Origin: Dyella solisilvae
Lineage (GTDB): Bacteria; Pseudomonadota; Gammaproteobacteria; Xanthomonadales; Rhodanobacteraceae
NCBI RefSeq assembly: GCF_003351225.1
Contig: NZ_QQSY01000002.1
Span: 1,044,118 to 1,108,117 of the forward strand
Direction of reading: 5' to 3'
Length of the DNA: 64,000 nt
Positions 37,829-48,053 of this stretch are shown piece after piece. The position numbers were made by a program, and so were the translations under genes. The notes beneath the pieces were generated by a model. That model saw nothing but the letters and a program-made list of their open reading frames with translations, searched no databases and was not told the origin of the DNA. The number at the start of each line of letters is the position of its first letter. Position 1 is the first letter of the stretch.

Positions 37829-40222
37829 CTAGAACGTGACGTTGGCGCTCAGCGTCAGGCTCCGGCCCGGAGCCACCATGATGAAAGGCTGGGCGCTTTG
37901 GTAGAGCGAATCGTAGTACGTCCGGTTGAAAATGTTCTGGGCGTACAGCTTCATGGTGACGTGGGTGCTCACCCTGGCCTCGGCAAAGGCGTCGAAGCGC
38001 CAATAGGACGGCAGCAGGGTCGGGTTGGGCGGATTGGGGTAGGCGACACCGCCGTTCGCAGCCAGCAGCGAGCCGCCCTTGATCTGGGAGGCGTAGACAC
38101 TCTGGCCGCCAAGCTCCAACCAATTGTTGACCTGATACTTGGTCAGGAGGTTGAAGGACTGGTGGGCGATGTTGGCCAGCTGCAGCCCGACGTTGGTCGG
38201 GACGATCGACTTGGTGATCCTGGACTGCATGAGCACGAGGCCGCCCAATACACTCCAGCGATCGGTGATCTTGCCGGCGACTTCGAAGTCCAGGCCTTTG
38301 ACGCGATAGGCCGCTCCGGAGACGATCTCGCCGCTGGTGTAGCCGGGCAGGTTGGCCGGCGCCGTCTCGCGAGCATTGGTCACCTTGGTCTGGAACGCCG
38401 CGGCCGTCGCAAGCAGGTGACGGTCGAAGAGTTCCCACTTCGTTCCGATCTCGGCCGCCTTGCTCTTTTGCGGGCCGTAGATCTGCGTGGCGTTCTGGGT
38501 CGGCGACAGGCCGCCATAGCCGCTGGAGGTTGCATCCAGCTCATCGCCCACCGGGTCGGCCGCCGTGGCATAGGCTGCGTAGATGCTGCCATTGGCGGCC
38601 GGCTTGACCACGATGCCCGCGTTGTAGCTGGTGATGCCTGAGTCGTCCGTGCGCGAGCTGGTGTTGTTCGACGCGGTGATCTTGTAATCGTCGTAGCGTA
38701 TCCCGCCATTGACGATGATGAAGTCGTTATAGCTGGCGGTATCCATCAGGTAGCCGGCGCTGGTGTCGACCTTGTACCTCAGTGGATTGCCGGTCAACGC
38801 AGGCGTATGCGCGCTGTAGATGTAGTTGATGGGGTCATAGACGCTGACGATGGGGGCGCCGCTCGAGGTGATCGCGACCGGGCCCGTGGTGAGTTCCGAG
38901 GTCAGGCCCGTGTAGCTGTCGATGCTGATCTTTTCGCTGGAGAATTCGCCGCCGAGTATCGCCGTGTTCTTGATCGGGCCGGTATCGAACCTGAAGATGG
39001 CCTGGGGCTGGTCGGCCAGCACCGTGACGGGTTCGTAGCGGCTCTGCGCATTGAGCTGCACATAGCCGGAGAAATGCGTCGGCGTGGACGCGTAGGGCGC
39101 CGTGACGGGATTGGTCGCGCTCGGGTTCTCGGCAATCGTGCCGATGTAGTTGAGTAGCGAATGGCTCGCCCGGGCGTTGTTCTCGAGTGTCACCGCTTCG
39201 TTCACGTCCCACTGCGCGTCGAGTGTGCCGAGATTCTGGGTCGACTTGGTGAAGTCGCGGTTGATCGCGCCGTAGAACGTGTCGCGCGGAACGTCGCCTT
39301 CCGTCACCGGTTGGCGTGTGACCTGGTTGTACGGGACACCGAAGTCAGGCAGGCCCCACAGGTGGGTATACGAGTAGCCAGCCTTCACGGTGAAGTTCGA
39401 GGTGGGCTTGAAGGTGACCGCCGTCGCGATGCCGGTGCGGTTGTCGGTGGAGAAGTTGCGGCCCGGCACGTCGGCATTCTGAGCCATGCCGTTGATGCGG
39501 AAGTCGAGCTCGGGGCTCAGCGAGCGGTTGATGTCGAACGTTCCGCGCTTCATCGACGCGGTGCCGACATCGCCATCGAGCTTGGTGAAGTCGACGTCGC
39601 TGGCTTCCTTGGTGACGATGTTGAGGGCGCCGCCGGTCGTGCCTCGTCCCGCAAAGGACGACGCCGGGCCACGCAGAATCTCGATCTGCTCGGTGTTGAA
39701 GTTCTCGCGGATGCTCACGCCCGGATCGCGCACGCCATCAACGAAAACGTCGTTGCGGGCGTCGAAGCCGCGAATGAAGAAACGATCTCCGAACGCATTG
39801 CCGCCTTCACCCGACCCCAGCGTGACGCCCGCGGTCGAGCGCAACACGTCGCGCAGCGAGGTTGCGTCCTTGTCTTCCAGCGCTTCCTTGGGGATGACGG
39901 TCACCGAGCGCGGCGTGTCCAGCACCGGCTGTGTGAACTTGCTCGACGAAAGCCGATCGACCTTGTACGGGGCCATCGGATCCGCGAAGGGATTGGCGTC
40001 AAGGACGGTGCCCTGAACGGTGATCTTCGGCAGCACCTGCGCCTGGCTGGCGTCGCTGGATTGGGTATTGGTGCTGGTAGTGATGCTGGTGTTGCCGTTG
40101 CTGTCCTGCGCCATGGCCGGCGGCATCGCCGCAAACGCGAGCGCAACGCAGGAGCTGAGCAGGGTGGCTTTCAGCGAGGCGTTGTCGAGCTGCCTGAGCG
40201 GCGCGGGGGTGAGGTCGACCAT
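37829..40222 (-). CDS. TonB-dependent catecholate siderophore receptor, Fiu-like (second copy)
   Basis: 797-residue outer membrane receptor, second Fiu/PiuA-like paralogue. Signal peptide [19 protein letters not shown]; Ser/Thr/Gln-rich linker; TonB-box-like [10 protein letters not shown]; plug segments [60 protein letters not shown] and [22 protein letters not shown]-terminal [10 protein letters not shown] ending in Phe. The ATG at 40222 is the first Met followed by the export signal; longer in-frame sequence to 40435 is low-complexity intergenic translation. The upstream region holds a Fur-like site and a palindrome shared with the divergent response regulator. It is followed closely by the second piuC. 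Confidence 0.93.
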   Translation of the reverse strand: MVDLTPAPLRQLDNASLKATLLSSCVALAFAAMPPAMAQDSNGNTSITTSTNTQSSDASQAQVLPKITVQGTVLDANPFADPMAPYKVDRLSSSKFTQPVLDTPRSVTVIPKEALEDKDATSLRDVLRSTAGVTLGSGEGGNAFGDRFFIRGFDARNDVFVDGVRDPGVSIRENFNTEQIEILRGPASSFAGRGTTGGALNIVTKEASDVDFTKLDGDVGTASMKRGTFDINRSLSPELDFRINGMAQNADVPGRNFSTDNRTGIATAVTFKPTSNFTVKAGYSYTHLWGLPDFGVPYNQVTRQPVTEGDVPRDTFYGAINRDFTKSTQNLGTLDAQWDVNEAVTLENNARASHSLLNYIGTIAENPSATNPVTAPYASTPTHFSGYVQLNAQSRYEPVTVLADQPQAIFRFDTGPIKNTAILGGEFSSEKISIDSYTGLTSELTTGPVAITSSGAPIVSVYDPINYIYSAHTPALTGNPLRYKVDTSAGYLMDTASYNDFIIVNGGIRYDDYKITASNNTSSRTDDSGITSYNAGIVVKPAANGSIYAAYATAADPVGDELDATSSGYGGLSPTQNATQIYGPQKSKAAEIGTKWELFDRHLLATAAAFQTKVTNARETAPANLPGYTSGEIVSGAAYRVKGLDFEVAGKITDRWSVLGGLVLMQSRITKSIVPTNVGLQLANIAHQSFNLLTKYQVNNWLELGGQSVYASQIKGGSLLAANGGVAYPNPPNPTLLPSYWRFDAFAEARVSTHVTMKLYAQNIFNRTYYDSLYQSAQPFIMVAPGRSLTLSANVTF

Positions 40223-40477
40223 CGATCGGCTTCCAGATTGTTGTATGAGTAAAGTCGTTGCGTTCGTGGGCTTGTCATCGGCGCCATCGGTGCGCCAGGC
40301 GCGACGCCGTTGGCCCAGGACTCCGCCTTCTTTCCGGCGGTCCGCCCCGGGGCGGCACTGTCGGCGCGGGGGACCGGCCCGGGCGCAGGAAGGGCAAGCC
40401 GCGACCTGGCCTGTCCGGTCCGGGCGCAAATTCATGCGGAAATGACGCCCACGGGCTTCGCATCACGCGCCGTATCA

Positions 40478-40496
40478 AATACGAACGATTCCTATT
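40478..40496 (-). promoter_or_regulatory. Fur-box-like sequence upstream of second receptor
   Basis: AATACGAACGATTCCTATT, 19 bases, seven of nine positions in each arm pair. Lies about 255 bases from the receptor start and 75 bases from the response regulator start, so it could serve either gene. Confidence 0.5.
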
Positions 40497-40501
40497 AATG
40501 T

Positions 40502-40519
40502 ATTTGACGAACGTCAAAT
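40502..40519 (+). promoter_or_regulatory. 18-base perfect palindrome upstream of the response regulator
   Basis: ATTTGACG-AA-CGTCAAAT is an uninterrupted perfect palindrome, 51 bases before the response regulator ATG. It has no match to the Fur layout and is a candidate operator for another regulator or for the encoded response regulator itself. Confidence 0.6.
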
Positions 40520-40570
40520 CATTGTCGGGGCCAGCATCGGTCACCCGGCGACGGGGAGCGGTCAGGGCTG

Positions 40571-41257
40571 ATGGGCAGGAACGTGCTGGTGATCGAGGAC
40601 AGTCCCGGCCAGGTAGCCAACCTGTATGGCTACCTCGAGCCGCGAGGCTTTGTGCTGGACGTGGCGCTCGACGGCAAGGCGGGACTGGATCTGGCCTTGC
40701 GCGAGTCCTATGACGCCATCGTGCTGGACTGGATGCTCCCGGGCATGGACGGTCCCACCGTCGTGAGGCAGCTGCGCAATGCGGGCTCGACCGTGCCCGT
40801 GTTGATGCTCACGGCCCGGTATGAGCTCGATGACAAGATCGAAGGCTTTCATTCGGGCGCGGATGACTATCTCACCAAGCCGTTTGCGCTGGCTGAGCTT
40901 GAGGTGCGGCTGGAATCACTGATCGCTCGCGCCCAGGGGCGTCGCCACACGCTCCAGGTGGGCGACCTCCAGTTCAACGTCGCCACGCGCGAGGCCCGCC
41001 GCGGGGAGATGCGCCTTCAACTCTATACCGCCATTACCAACCTGCTTGAAGTGCTGCTCAAGGCGAGTCCGGGCGTGGTCAATCGCAGCGTGCTGGAGAA
41101 CGCTGTGTGGGGCGACAGCGTGCCGGACCGGGATCTGCTGCGCTCTCACATGTACGAACTGCGAAAGCGCGTCGACGGACCCTTCCCGGTGAAGTTGATC
41201 CGAACCGTGACGAAACTCGGCTATCGCATCGCCACGCCTGAAGAGCTCGATTCATGA
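40571..41257 (+). CDS. OmpR-family response regulator, PfeR/PirR-like
   Basis: 228-residue transcription factor: receiver domain (about 5-115; LVIEDSPGQ, phospho-Asp in LDWMLPGMDG, Lys in LTKPFALAELE) and a winged-helix DNA-binding domain (about 125-222; VVNRSVLENAVWGD, HMYELRKRVDGPFPVKLIRTVTKLGYRI, quoted in parts). It is coupled to the kinase gene by a four-base ATGA overlap. In Pseudomonas, PfeR-PfeS and PirR-PirS are OmpR-type pairs that switch on neighbouring catechol siderophore receptors; the placement between two receptor genes here suggests the same role. The stop overlaps the kinase start. Confidence 0.93.
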   Translation: MGRNVLVIEDSPGQVANLYGYLEPRGFVLDVALDGKAGLDLALRESYDAIVLDWMLPGMDGPTVVRQLRNAGSTVPVLMLTARYELDDKIEGFHSGADDYLTKPFALAELEVRLESLIARAQGRRHTLQVGDLQFNVATREARRGEMRLQLYTAITNLLEVLLKASPGVVNRSVLENAVWGDSVPDRDLLRSHMYELRKRVDGPFPVKLIRTVTKLGYRIATPEELDS

Positions 41258-42549
41258 GCGGCCATGCAAGCCTTCGCAGGCGACTGGTCATCGGCGTGGT
41301 CTGCTTTACCACCGCGATCACCATCACGACCACGGTCATCGGCCTGTGGTTCGACGAGCAGGCCGAACATCGTGTATGGGAAGCGATGTTCAGAAGCGCG
41401 TCCGTCCATCAGGTGGCTGACGCGCAGGAAAGTCGACGGCTCGTGGAACCACCGTTCCTGGCGTTCGGCGCCAAGGCGGGCACGCCGGCTCCAACGGAAT
41501 TTTCGGGTCTGGCCCCGGGAATTCACGACGGCATGCGGCTTGGCGATCGCACTTACGTGATCGATGTCGAGGCGGGCGACAAAGGCCCGGTTGTCCTCGC
41601 GCTGGACACCACCGACCTGGCGCGACGCAAGTCAAGGCTCGATCTGGAAATGATCGCTTCCGCCCTTGTCATTGTGTTGCTGCTGATTGGCGTGACCTAT
41701 CTGGCGGCCCAGTGGCTGGTCAAGCCATTGATCAAGCTGAGCACCGTCATGGCGAAGCTTCAGCCGGGCGCCAGTGGCCAGCAGATTGAAGTGCGACCCT
41801 CGGATCCGGCGGAGGTGGTCGTGATAGTGAATGCCTTCAACGCCTACCTCCGGGAAATCGACGGATACGTCGCAAGAGAGCGCAAGTTTCTCAAGATGGC
41901 CAGCCATGAGCTGCGCACGCCACTCGCGGTCATGTCCGGCGCGGCGGAAGTGGCCATCGAACAGCCGACGATCGAACTGGCGAGGACGCACATGGCGCGC
42001 GTCATCGATGCATCCCGGTCCATGCACGATCTGGTCGAATTGTTGCTCGCCCTGGCTCGTGACCCGGCGCGGTTGCAGGCAGGTGTGGTCACGGTGGACC
42101 TGGCGAGGCTTGTCCCGAAGATCGTCGCCGAGCATGAACATCTGCTGGAAGGCAAAGAGCTCGCGATCACCTACGGCGACATGTCCGCTACCGAGATGTC
42201 TCTTCCGCTGCCGATCGCCGCGTCCGTGATCGGAAACCTGGTCCGCAACGCCATCGAGAACAGCAGCCGGGGCGCCATATCGGTCTCGCTGGAAAACGGT
42301 GAAACACTCGTCATCAGGGATCCAGGGACGACCATGTCCCCCGAGGAGCGAAGCCGGCTGCAAGCCAAACTCGCACGCGCAGGCGTGGGCCGGGGAGATG
42401 GCATCGGGCTTGAACTCGTGGAGCGGCTTTGTGATCACGCCGGCTGGATGCTGGAGTTGCAGCTGGGCGCCACCGGAGGCACGACGGCGAGATTGGGTTT
42501 TCGATCCGGCGAAGCCACGCGCGCCCCCTGCATGGTTGCCAGGATGTAG
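41254..42549 (+). CDS. Sensor histidine kinase, PfeS/PirS-like
   Basis: 431-residue inner membrane kinase: TM1 about 10-30, a periplasmic sensing domain of about 95 residues, TM2 about 130-152 (ALVIVLLLIGVTYLAAQWLV), HAMP, the phosphoacceptor box FLKMASHELRTPLAVMSG (His), and an ATPase domain with N box SVIGNLVRNAIENS and a shortened G region (IRDPGTTMSPEERSR, GRGDGIGLELVERLCDHAG). Such a small ATPase domain, with degenerate G1 (DPGTTM), is typical of the PfeS/PirS branch. It works with the response regulator it overlaps. The periplasmic domain has no motif that I recognise; it could sense a siderophore or a receptor signal. Confidence 0.9.
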   Translation: MSGHASLRRRLVIGVVCFTTAITITTTVIGLWFDEQAEHRVWEAMFRSASVHQVADAQESRRLVEPPFLAFGAKAGTPAPTEFSGLAPGIHDGMRLGDRTYVIDVEAGDKGPVVLALDTTDLARRKSRLDLEMIASALVIVLLLIGVTYLAAQWLVKPLIKLSTVMAKLQPGASGQQIEVRPSDPAEVVVIVNAFNAYLREIDGYVARERKFLKMASHELRTPLAVMSGAAEVAIEQPTIELARTHMARVIDASRSMHDLVELLLALARDPARLQAGVVTVDLARLVPKIVAEHEHLLEGKELAITYGDMSATEMSLPLPIAASVIGNLVRNAIENSSRGAISVSLENGETLVIRDPGTTMSPEERSRLQAKLARAGVGRGDGIGLELVERLCDHAGWMLELQLGATGGTTARLGFRSGEATRAPCMVARM

Positions 42550-42698
42550 CCCGGGGCACCGCCTTCGCGGCGAGCTTGATCCAACGCCTGATGGTCTGCC
42601 GGGTGTCGCCGGCCAGGTTTTGGCTTTCGCCTCCCAGGGGATACGTCGCAAGAACAGGGCGCCTTTTTGCCGCAGGCTCAGGCAGGAACTTGATTTCT

Positions 42699-42717
42699 AA
42701 ATACGACTGATTATCAT
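42699..42717 (+). promoter_or_regulatory. Fur-box-like sequence upstream of third receptor
   Basis: AATACGACTGATTATCATC, containing the TGATTATCAT core of the E. coli consensus. About 70 bases before the receptor ATG at 42787. Confidence 0.6.
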
Positions 42718-42786
42718 CTGCGGCAAGAACACTAACGAGCCGTGCCGCCCCTGAGCACGGCCAAACTGCCCCAGGATCCATCGCCC

Positions 42787-44916
42787 ATGTCTGCTTTTAT
42801 CTGCAGAAGCACGCTTCTGGCAGCGATCTCGCTCGCCTTGGCGAACCCGGCTCACGCCGCTGACCCGGCCGACGGCGCGACGCCCTCGTCCAGCAGCACG
42901 ACGTCCCCGTCCAGCAGCACGCAAGGGGACGACAAGAAGAGTGTCGACCTCGAGGCCGTCAACGTCGTCTATTCCACGACCAAGACCGAGACGCCCGTCG
43001 TCGAGATCCCGCAGTCGGTGAGCACGATCACGCCCGACCGCATGCAGCTCTATGGCGTGCAAGGCCTGGACGAGGCCGTCCGCTACATGGCGGGCGCGGT
43101 GGGCGGCAGCTACGGCGCCGACCCGCGCAGTGACTGGATCCTGGTGCGCGGCTACGACCCTGCGAAGTTCCTTGATGGCCTTGCGTTGCCGAATGGCGCC
43201 TGGACCGCGGATTCGCGTCTCGAGCCCTACGGCCTCGAGCGCGTCGAAGTGAACAAGGGTCCGTCTTCCACCATGTATGGCCAGCTGCCGCCCGGCGGCA
43301 TGATGGACATGACCAGCAAGAGCCCGAGCCTGGAGGCGCCGCACGAGGTCATCGCGACCGTGGGCAGCTTCGGCCAGAAGCAACTGGCGGGCGATACCGG
43401 CGGCCAGCTCGACAACGATGGCCATTGGCTGTGGCGCGTGGTGGCGCTGGCGCGGCAGGGCGATTCGAACATCAAGCATTCGAAGGACGACCGCTATTAC
43501 TTTGCGCCGGGCCTGACCTGGCAGCCGGACGACGACACCTCCTTCACCCTGTTGCCGCGTTACCAGCGCGCCCTGTCTGTCGGCGTGGGCGGCTTCCTGC
43601 CCTCGCAAGGCACGCTGTATCCGAATCCGAACGGCCAGATCCCGCGCGACGTGAATCCGGGCGAGCCGGGCTACGACCACTACTGGAAGACCGACGAGTC
43701 CATCGGTTACGACTTCTTCCATCGCTTCAACGACGTGTGGTCGTTCCGCCAGGACCTGCGCCTGCAGAACGAGAAGGTGGATCACCGCTCCATCGGCAGC
43801 CTGGGTCTGGAGGAAGACCTGCGCACCCTCGATCGCTACAACTATCCGCTGGTGGACCACGCCAACGTGTTCGCCGTGGACAACCAGGTTGACGCGAAAT
43901 TCGATCAGGGCAGCGTGCAGCACAACGTGCTGATGGGCGTGGATTACCTGCACAGCCGCAACGACTACAAGTCCGGCTTCGGCGCCGCGCCGTCCATCGA
44001 CATCTTCGATCCGGTCTACGGCCAGCCGATCCCGCCTGCGCCGTTCACGTACCACACCAACAGCCTGCTCGAGCAGCTGGGCGCCTACGCGCAGGACCAG
44101 GTCACCATCGGCAAGTGGGGCATCACCGCCGGCGGCCGGCAGGACTGGGTCAGCAACGATGTCCAGGACCTGATCGCCGGCACGCGCGAGAAGCAGAACG
44201 ACAACGCGTTCTCCGGTCGCCTCGGCGTGAACTACACCACCGACGTCGGCCTCGTGCCGTACCTGGCGTATTCGCACTCGTTCAAGACGACAGTGGGCAC
44301 GACCTTCGACGGCAGCGCGTACAAGCCGACCACGGGTGACCAGTACGAAGGCGGCCTGAAGTTCCAGACCCCCGATGGTCGCACGCTGATCACCGGCGCC
44401 GTCTATCAGCTCACGCAGAAGAACGCGCTGACGGTCGACCCGAATCACCTGTTCTTCTCCCTGCAACAGGGCCAGACCCGCACGCGCGGCGCCGAGCTCG
44501 AAGCGAATGTTGCGGTGACCGATGCCCTGAGCATGACGGCCGCCTATGCCTATACCGACGCGAAGGTCACGCACGCGAACGACGCCACGTTGGGCAAGCA
44601 GGTTGCGCTGGTGCCCAAGCAGCAGGCATCGCTGTCGGCCGACTACAGCGTGCGCGGAGGCGCGCTGGCCGGCCTCGGCTTCGGCGGTGGCGTGCGTTAC
44701 ATCGGCCCGCACTACGGCGACGCGAACAACGAATTCCGCACCGGCGGCTACGTGCTTTACGACGCCAACGCCCATTACGACGTGGACCGCTGGCGCTTCC
44801 AGGTCACCGCCGCCAACCTGTTCGACCGCACCTACGTCAGCGCCTGCAACAGCGCCATCTGGTGCTATTACGGCTACCCGCGAGAAATCACGGTTTCCGC
44901 CCGTTATCGCTGGTAA
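42787..44916 (+). CDS. TonB-dependent siderophore receptor, FhuA/FoxA-like (hydroxamate type)
   Basis: 709-residue outer membrane receptor of a different subfamily from the two Fiu-like proteins. Signal peptide STLLAAISLALANPAHAA; Ser/Thr linker; plug with TKTETPVVEIPQSVSTITPD, GLDEAVRYMAGAVGGSYGAD, WILVRGYDPAKFLDGLALPN and GPSSTMYGQLPPGGMMDMTSK, typical of FhuA/FoxA/FpvA-without-signalling-domain receptors; barrel up to the C-terminal REITVSARYRW, ending in Trp. It would import ferric hydroxamates or similar. Lies 238 bases after the sensor kinase and has its own Fur box. Not in a receptor-piuC pair. Confidence 0.93.
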   Translation: MSAFICRSTLLAAISLALANPAHAADPADGATPSSSSTTSPSSSTQGDDKKSVDLEAVNVVYSTTKTETPVVEIPQSVSTITPDRMQLYGVQGLDEAVRYMAGAVGGSYGADPRSDWILVRGYDPAKFLDGLALPNGAWTADSRLEPYGLERVEVNKGPSSTMYGQLPPGGMMDMTSKSPSLEAPHEVIATVGSFGQKQLAGDTGGQLDNDGHWLWRVVALARQGDSNIKHSKDDRYYFAPGLTWQPDDDTSFTLLPRYQRALSVGVGGFLPSQGTLYPNPNGQIPRDVNPGEPGYDHYWKTDESIGYDFFHRFNDVWSFRQDLRLQNEKVDHRSIGSLGLEEDLRTLDRYNYPLVDHANVFAVDNQVDAKFDQGSVQHNVLMGVDYLHSRNDYKSGFGAAPSIDIFDPVYGQPIPPAPFTYHTNSLLEQLGAYAQDQVTIGKWGITAGGRQDWVSNDVQDLIAGTREKQNDNAFSGRLGVNYTTDVGLVPYLAYSHSFKTTVGTTFDGSAYKPTTGDQYEGGLKFQTPDGRTLITGAVYQLTQKNALTVDPNHLFFSLQQGQTRTRGAELEANVAVTDALSMTAAYAYTDAKVTHANDATLGKQVALVPKQQASLSADYSVRGGALAGLGFGGGVRYIGPHYGDANNEFRTGGYVLYDANAHYDVDRWRFQVTAANLFDRTYVSACNSAIWCYYGYPREITVSARYRW

Positions 44917-44944
44917 CCGCCCCGGCGGACTCCCCGGTCAGCGT

Positions 44945-44967
44945 CCCGCCGCCGCTTCGGCGGCGGG
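44945..44967 (+). terminator. GC-rich hairpin after the third receptor
   Basis: Ten-bp perfect stem CCCGCCGCCG / CGGCGGCGGG around a CTT loop, 29 bases after the receptor stop. No T-run follows, so it may act with Rho or simply protect the 3' end. Confidence 0.5.
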
Positions 44968-45128
44968 CGCCTTCAGGCGCTCCACCTCAGGGTGGCCAAG
45001 GCGGGACGGGGCTTTCGGCTGAAGCCGGATTCCCGTTTCTCGGGGCCATCCTCGCCTGCGAAAAGCGCAGGAAATTACCGAGACAGGCAACACCACGGCG
45101 GCCTCGGCCAGACGCGCCGCGCCGGTGG

Positions 45129-45166
45129 ATTGCACCAAGCCCGGGCATTGTCCATGATGGTGCAAT
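45129..45166. promoter_or_regulatory. Inverted repeat overlapping the ntrB start codon
   Basis: ATTGCACC (45129-45136) and GGTGCAAT (45159-45166) form a perfect 8-base inverted repeat 22 bases apart. The right arm ends within the ntrB ATG. The half-sites are those of NtrC (TGCACC / GGTGCA) but the spacing is far longer than N5. It may be an autoregulatory site or an mRNA hairpin hiding the start. Confidence 0.55.
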
Positions 45167-46167
45167 GGGCGAGACAGCAGATCGTGGCTGGGCCGAGCCG
45201 CTGGCCACCGGGGTGGCGCTGGCGGACGGGCAGTTGCGCCTGCGCTGGGTGAATCCGGCGCTGGCGGAGCTGCTGGATATCGGACCGCGCAGCGCGGTGG
45301 GGCAGTCGCTGGCGGTGTTGCTGCACCGGCCGGAATGGATGGCGCTGGCGCATCGCGCCTTGCACGAGCCTTCGCCGATGCAACTGCGCGGCATCGAGGC
45401 GCCGGCAGATCGCAGCGACGGCGGACGCATGGACGTGTCGATGCAGCCGCTGGCCAATGGCGACCTGCTGCTCGAGGTGCACGCGCTGGCGCCCGCGGTA
45501 GCTGCAGAAACGCCGTTATCGGCCACGCTGCGCGGCTTTGCGCACGAGGTGAAGAACCCGCTGGCCGGTCTGCGCGGCGCCGCGCAGCTGTTGCAGCGAC
45601 GCCTCGATGACGAGCAGCTGCGCTCGCTCGCGGGCATGGTGATCGCCGAGGCCGATCGTCTTGCCGCGTTGGCCAATCGCCTGCTGCGCCACGGCGGCGC
45701 GGCGCGACTGGGCCCGGTGAATATCCACGAACAACTCGAGCGCCTCGGCGACCTGCTGTTGGCCGAGCCGGCGCCGCCTGGCATCCGGCACGACTACGAC
45801 CCCAGCCTGCCCGACGTCCACGGCGACGCCGACCGGCTGCTGCAAGTGCTGCTCAACCTCGCCCGCAATGCCATCGAAGCCGGCGCGCGCACGCTCACTT
45901 TCCGCACGCGCGCGGAACCGTCGGCGCGGTTGGGCGATCGCGTGGCGCGCATGGCGCTGCGGGTCGATGTGATTGACGACGGCCCCGGGGTGCCCGAGGC
46001 CTTGCGCGACACCCTGTTCGAACCGCTGGTCTCCGGTCGTCCCGACGGCAGCGGCCTGGGCCTGGCGCTGGCGCGCGAGATCGCGCGCGAACACGGCGGC
46101 GAGCTGCGTTACGCCAGCCGCCCGGGCGAAACCGTATTTTCCCTCTATCTGCCGATGGGGCATGGCC

Positions 46168-46175
<8 letters not shown>
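45165..46175 (+). CDS. ntrB: Nitrogen regulation sensor kinase NtrB (GlnL)
   Basis: 336-residue cytoplasmic two-component kinase that phosphorylates NtrC under nitrogen limitation and dephosphorylates it when PII signals sufficiency. There is no transmembrane segment. A PAS domain (about 10-110) is followed by the H-box LRGFAHEVKNPLAGLRGAAQ (His), then the ATPase domain with LLQVLLNLARNAIEAG (N box) and DDGPGVPEALRDTLFEP plus GSGLGLALAREIAREHGG (G boxes). The ATG at 45165 gives MGETADRGWA and the right length; upstream in-frame codons from 44862 are not conserved. It overlaps ntrC by eight bases, a standard arrangement. glnA is not next to it. Confidence 0.95.
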
Positions 46176-47565
<1,390 letters not shown>

Positions 47566-47576
47566 GTCGACGCCGC

Positions 47577-48035
47577 ATGACCATCACCATCCGCAACGCC
47601 GCACGCGCCGACATCGCCGACATCGCCGCCTGGAACCAGGCCATGGCTTGGGAGACCGAGCAAAAGGCGCTCGATCCCGCCGTGCTCGCGCGTGGCGTCA
47701 GCGCCGTGTTCGACGAACCGCGCCGCGGCTTCTACCTGGTCGCCGAGCGCGACGGCGTACCTTGTGGCTGCCTGCTGGTCACCTACGAATGGAGCGACTG
47801 GCGGGCCGGCGACTTCTGGTGGATCCAGAGCGTCTACGTGGCCGAGGCCGCGCGTCGTGGCGGCGTGTTCCGCCAGCTCTACCAGAACGTGCGCGATCGC
47901 GCCGCGCAGGCGCGTGCGGTGGGCCTGCGCCTGTACGTGGAGACGGAGAACGAACGGGCGCAGCGCACTTATGCGGGCTTGGGCATGGAGCGCTGCCACT
48001 ACTTCATGTACGAAGAGGAGTTTCCGCGGGGCTGA
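47577..48035 (+). CDS. GNAT-family N-acetyltransferase
   Basis: 152-residue acetyltransferase fold with the acetyl-CoA-binding motif region near SVYVAEAARRGGVFRQLYQNV, quoted in parts (VYVAEAARRGGVFRQLYQ), preceded by the central beta strand FWWIQSV and followed by LRLYVETENERAQRTYAGLGM, the C-terminal Tyr/Gly-Met pattern of the superfamily. Substrate unknown. It begins 11 bases after ntrC's stop on the same strand and may be cotranscribed. It is convergent with the GGDEF-EAL gene; the two stops lie in one 8-bp hairpin. Confidence 0.9.
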   Translation: MTITIRNAARADIADIAAWNQAMAWETEQKALDPAVLARGVSAVFDEPRRGFYLVAERDGVPCGCLLVTYEWSDWRAGDFWWIQSVYVAEAARRGGVFRQLYQNVRDRAAQARAVGLRLYVETENERAQRTYAGLGMERCHYFMYEEEFPRG

Positions 48036-48053
48036 GGCGGCGACTCGCCTCAG
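48032..48053. terminator. Perfect 8-bp hairpin containing both convergent stops
   Basis: CTGAGGCG, loop GCGACT, CGCCTCAG. The TGA of the acetyltransferase is in the left arm and the TGA of the GGDEF-EAL gene (minus) is in the right arm. Reads identically on both strands; no T-run. Confidence 0.45.

Larger units (their letters stand above)
40223..40570. other. Divergent promoter region between iron receptor and response regulator
   Basis: 348 bases. GC-rich and featureless over about 40223-40470, then an A/T-rich part (40470-40530) holding a Fur-like site and an 18-base palindrome. Both divergent genes are probably controlled from here. Confidence 0.65.

Noticed and set aside
42697-44775. Open frame of about 690 codons antisense to the FhuA-like receptor
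   Set aside because: Same artefact: composition bias and complete overlap with a clear barrel protein gene.
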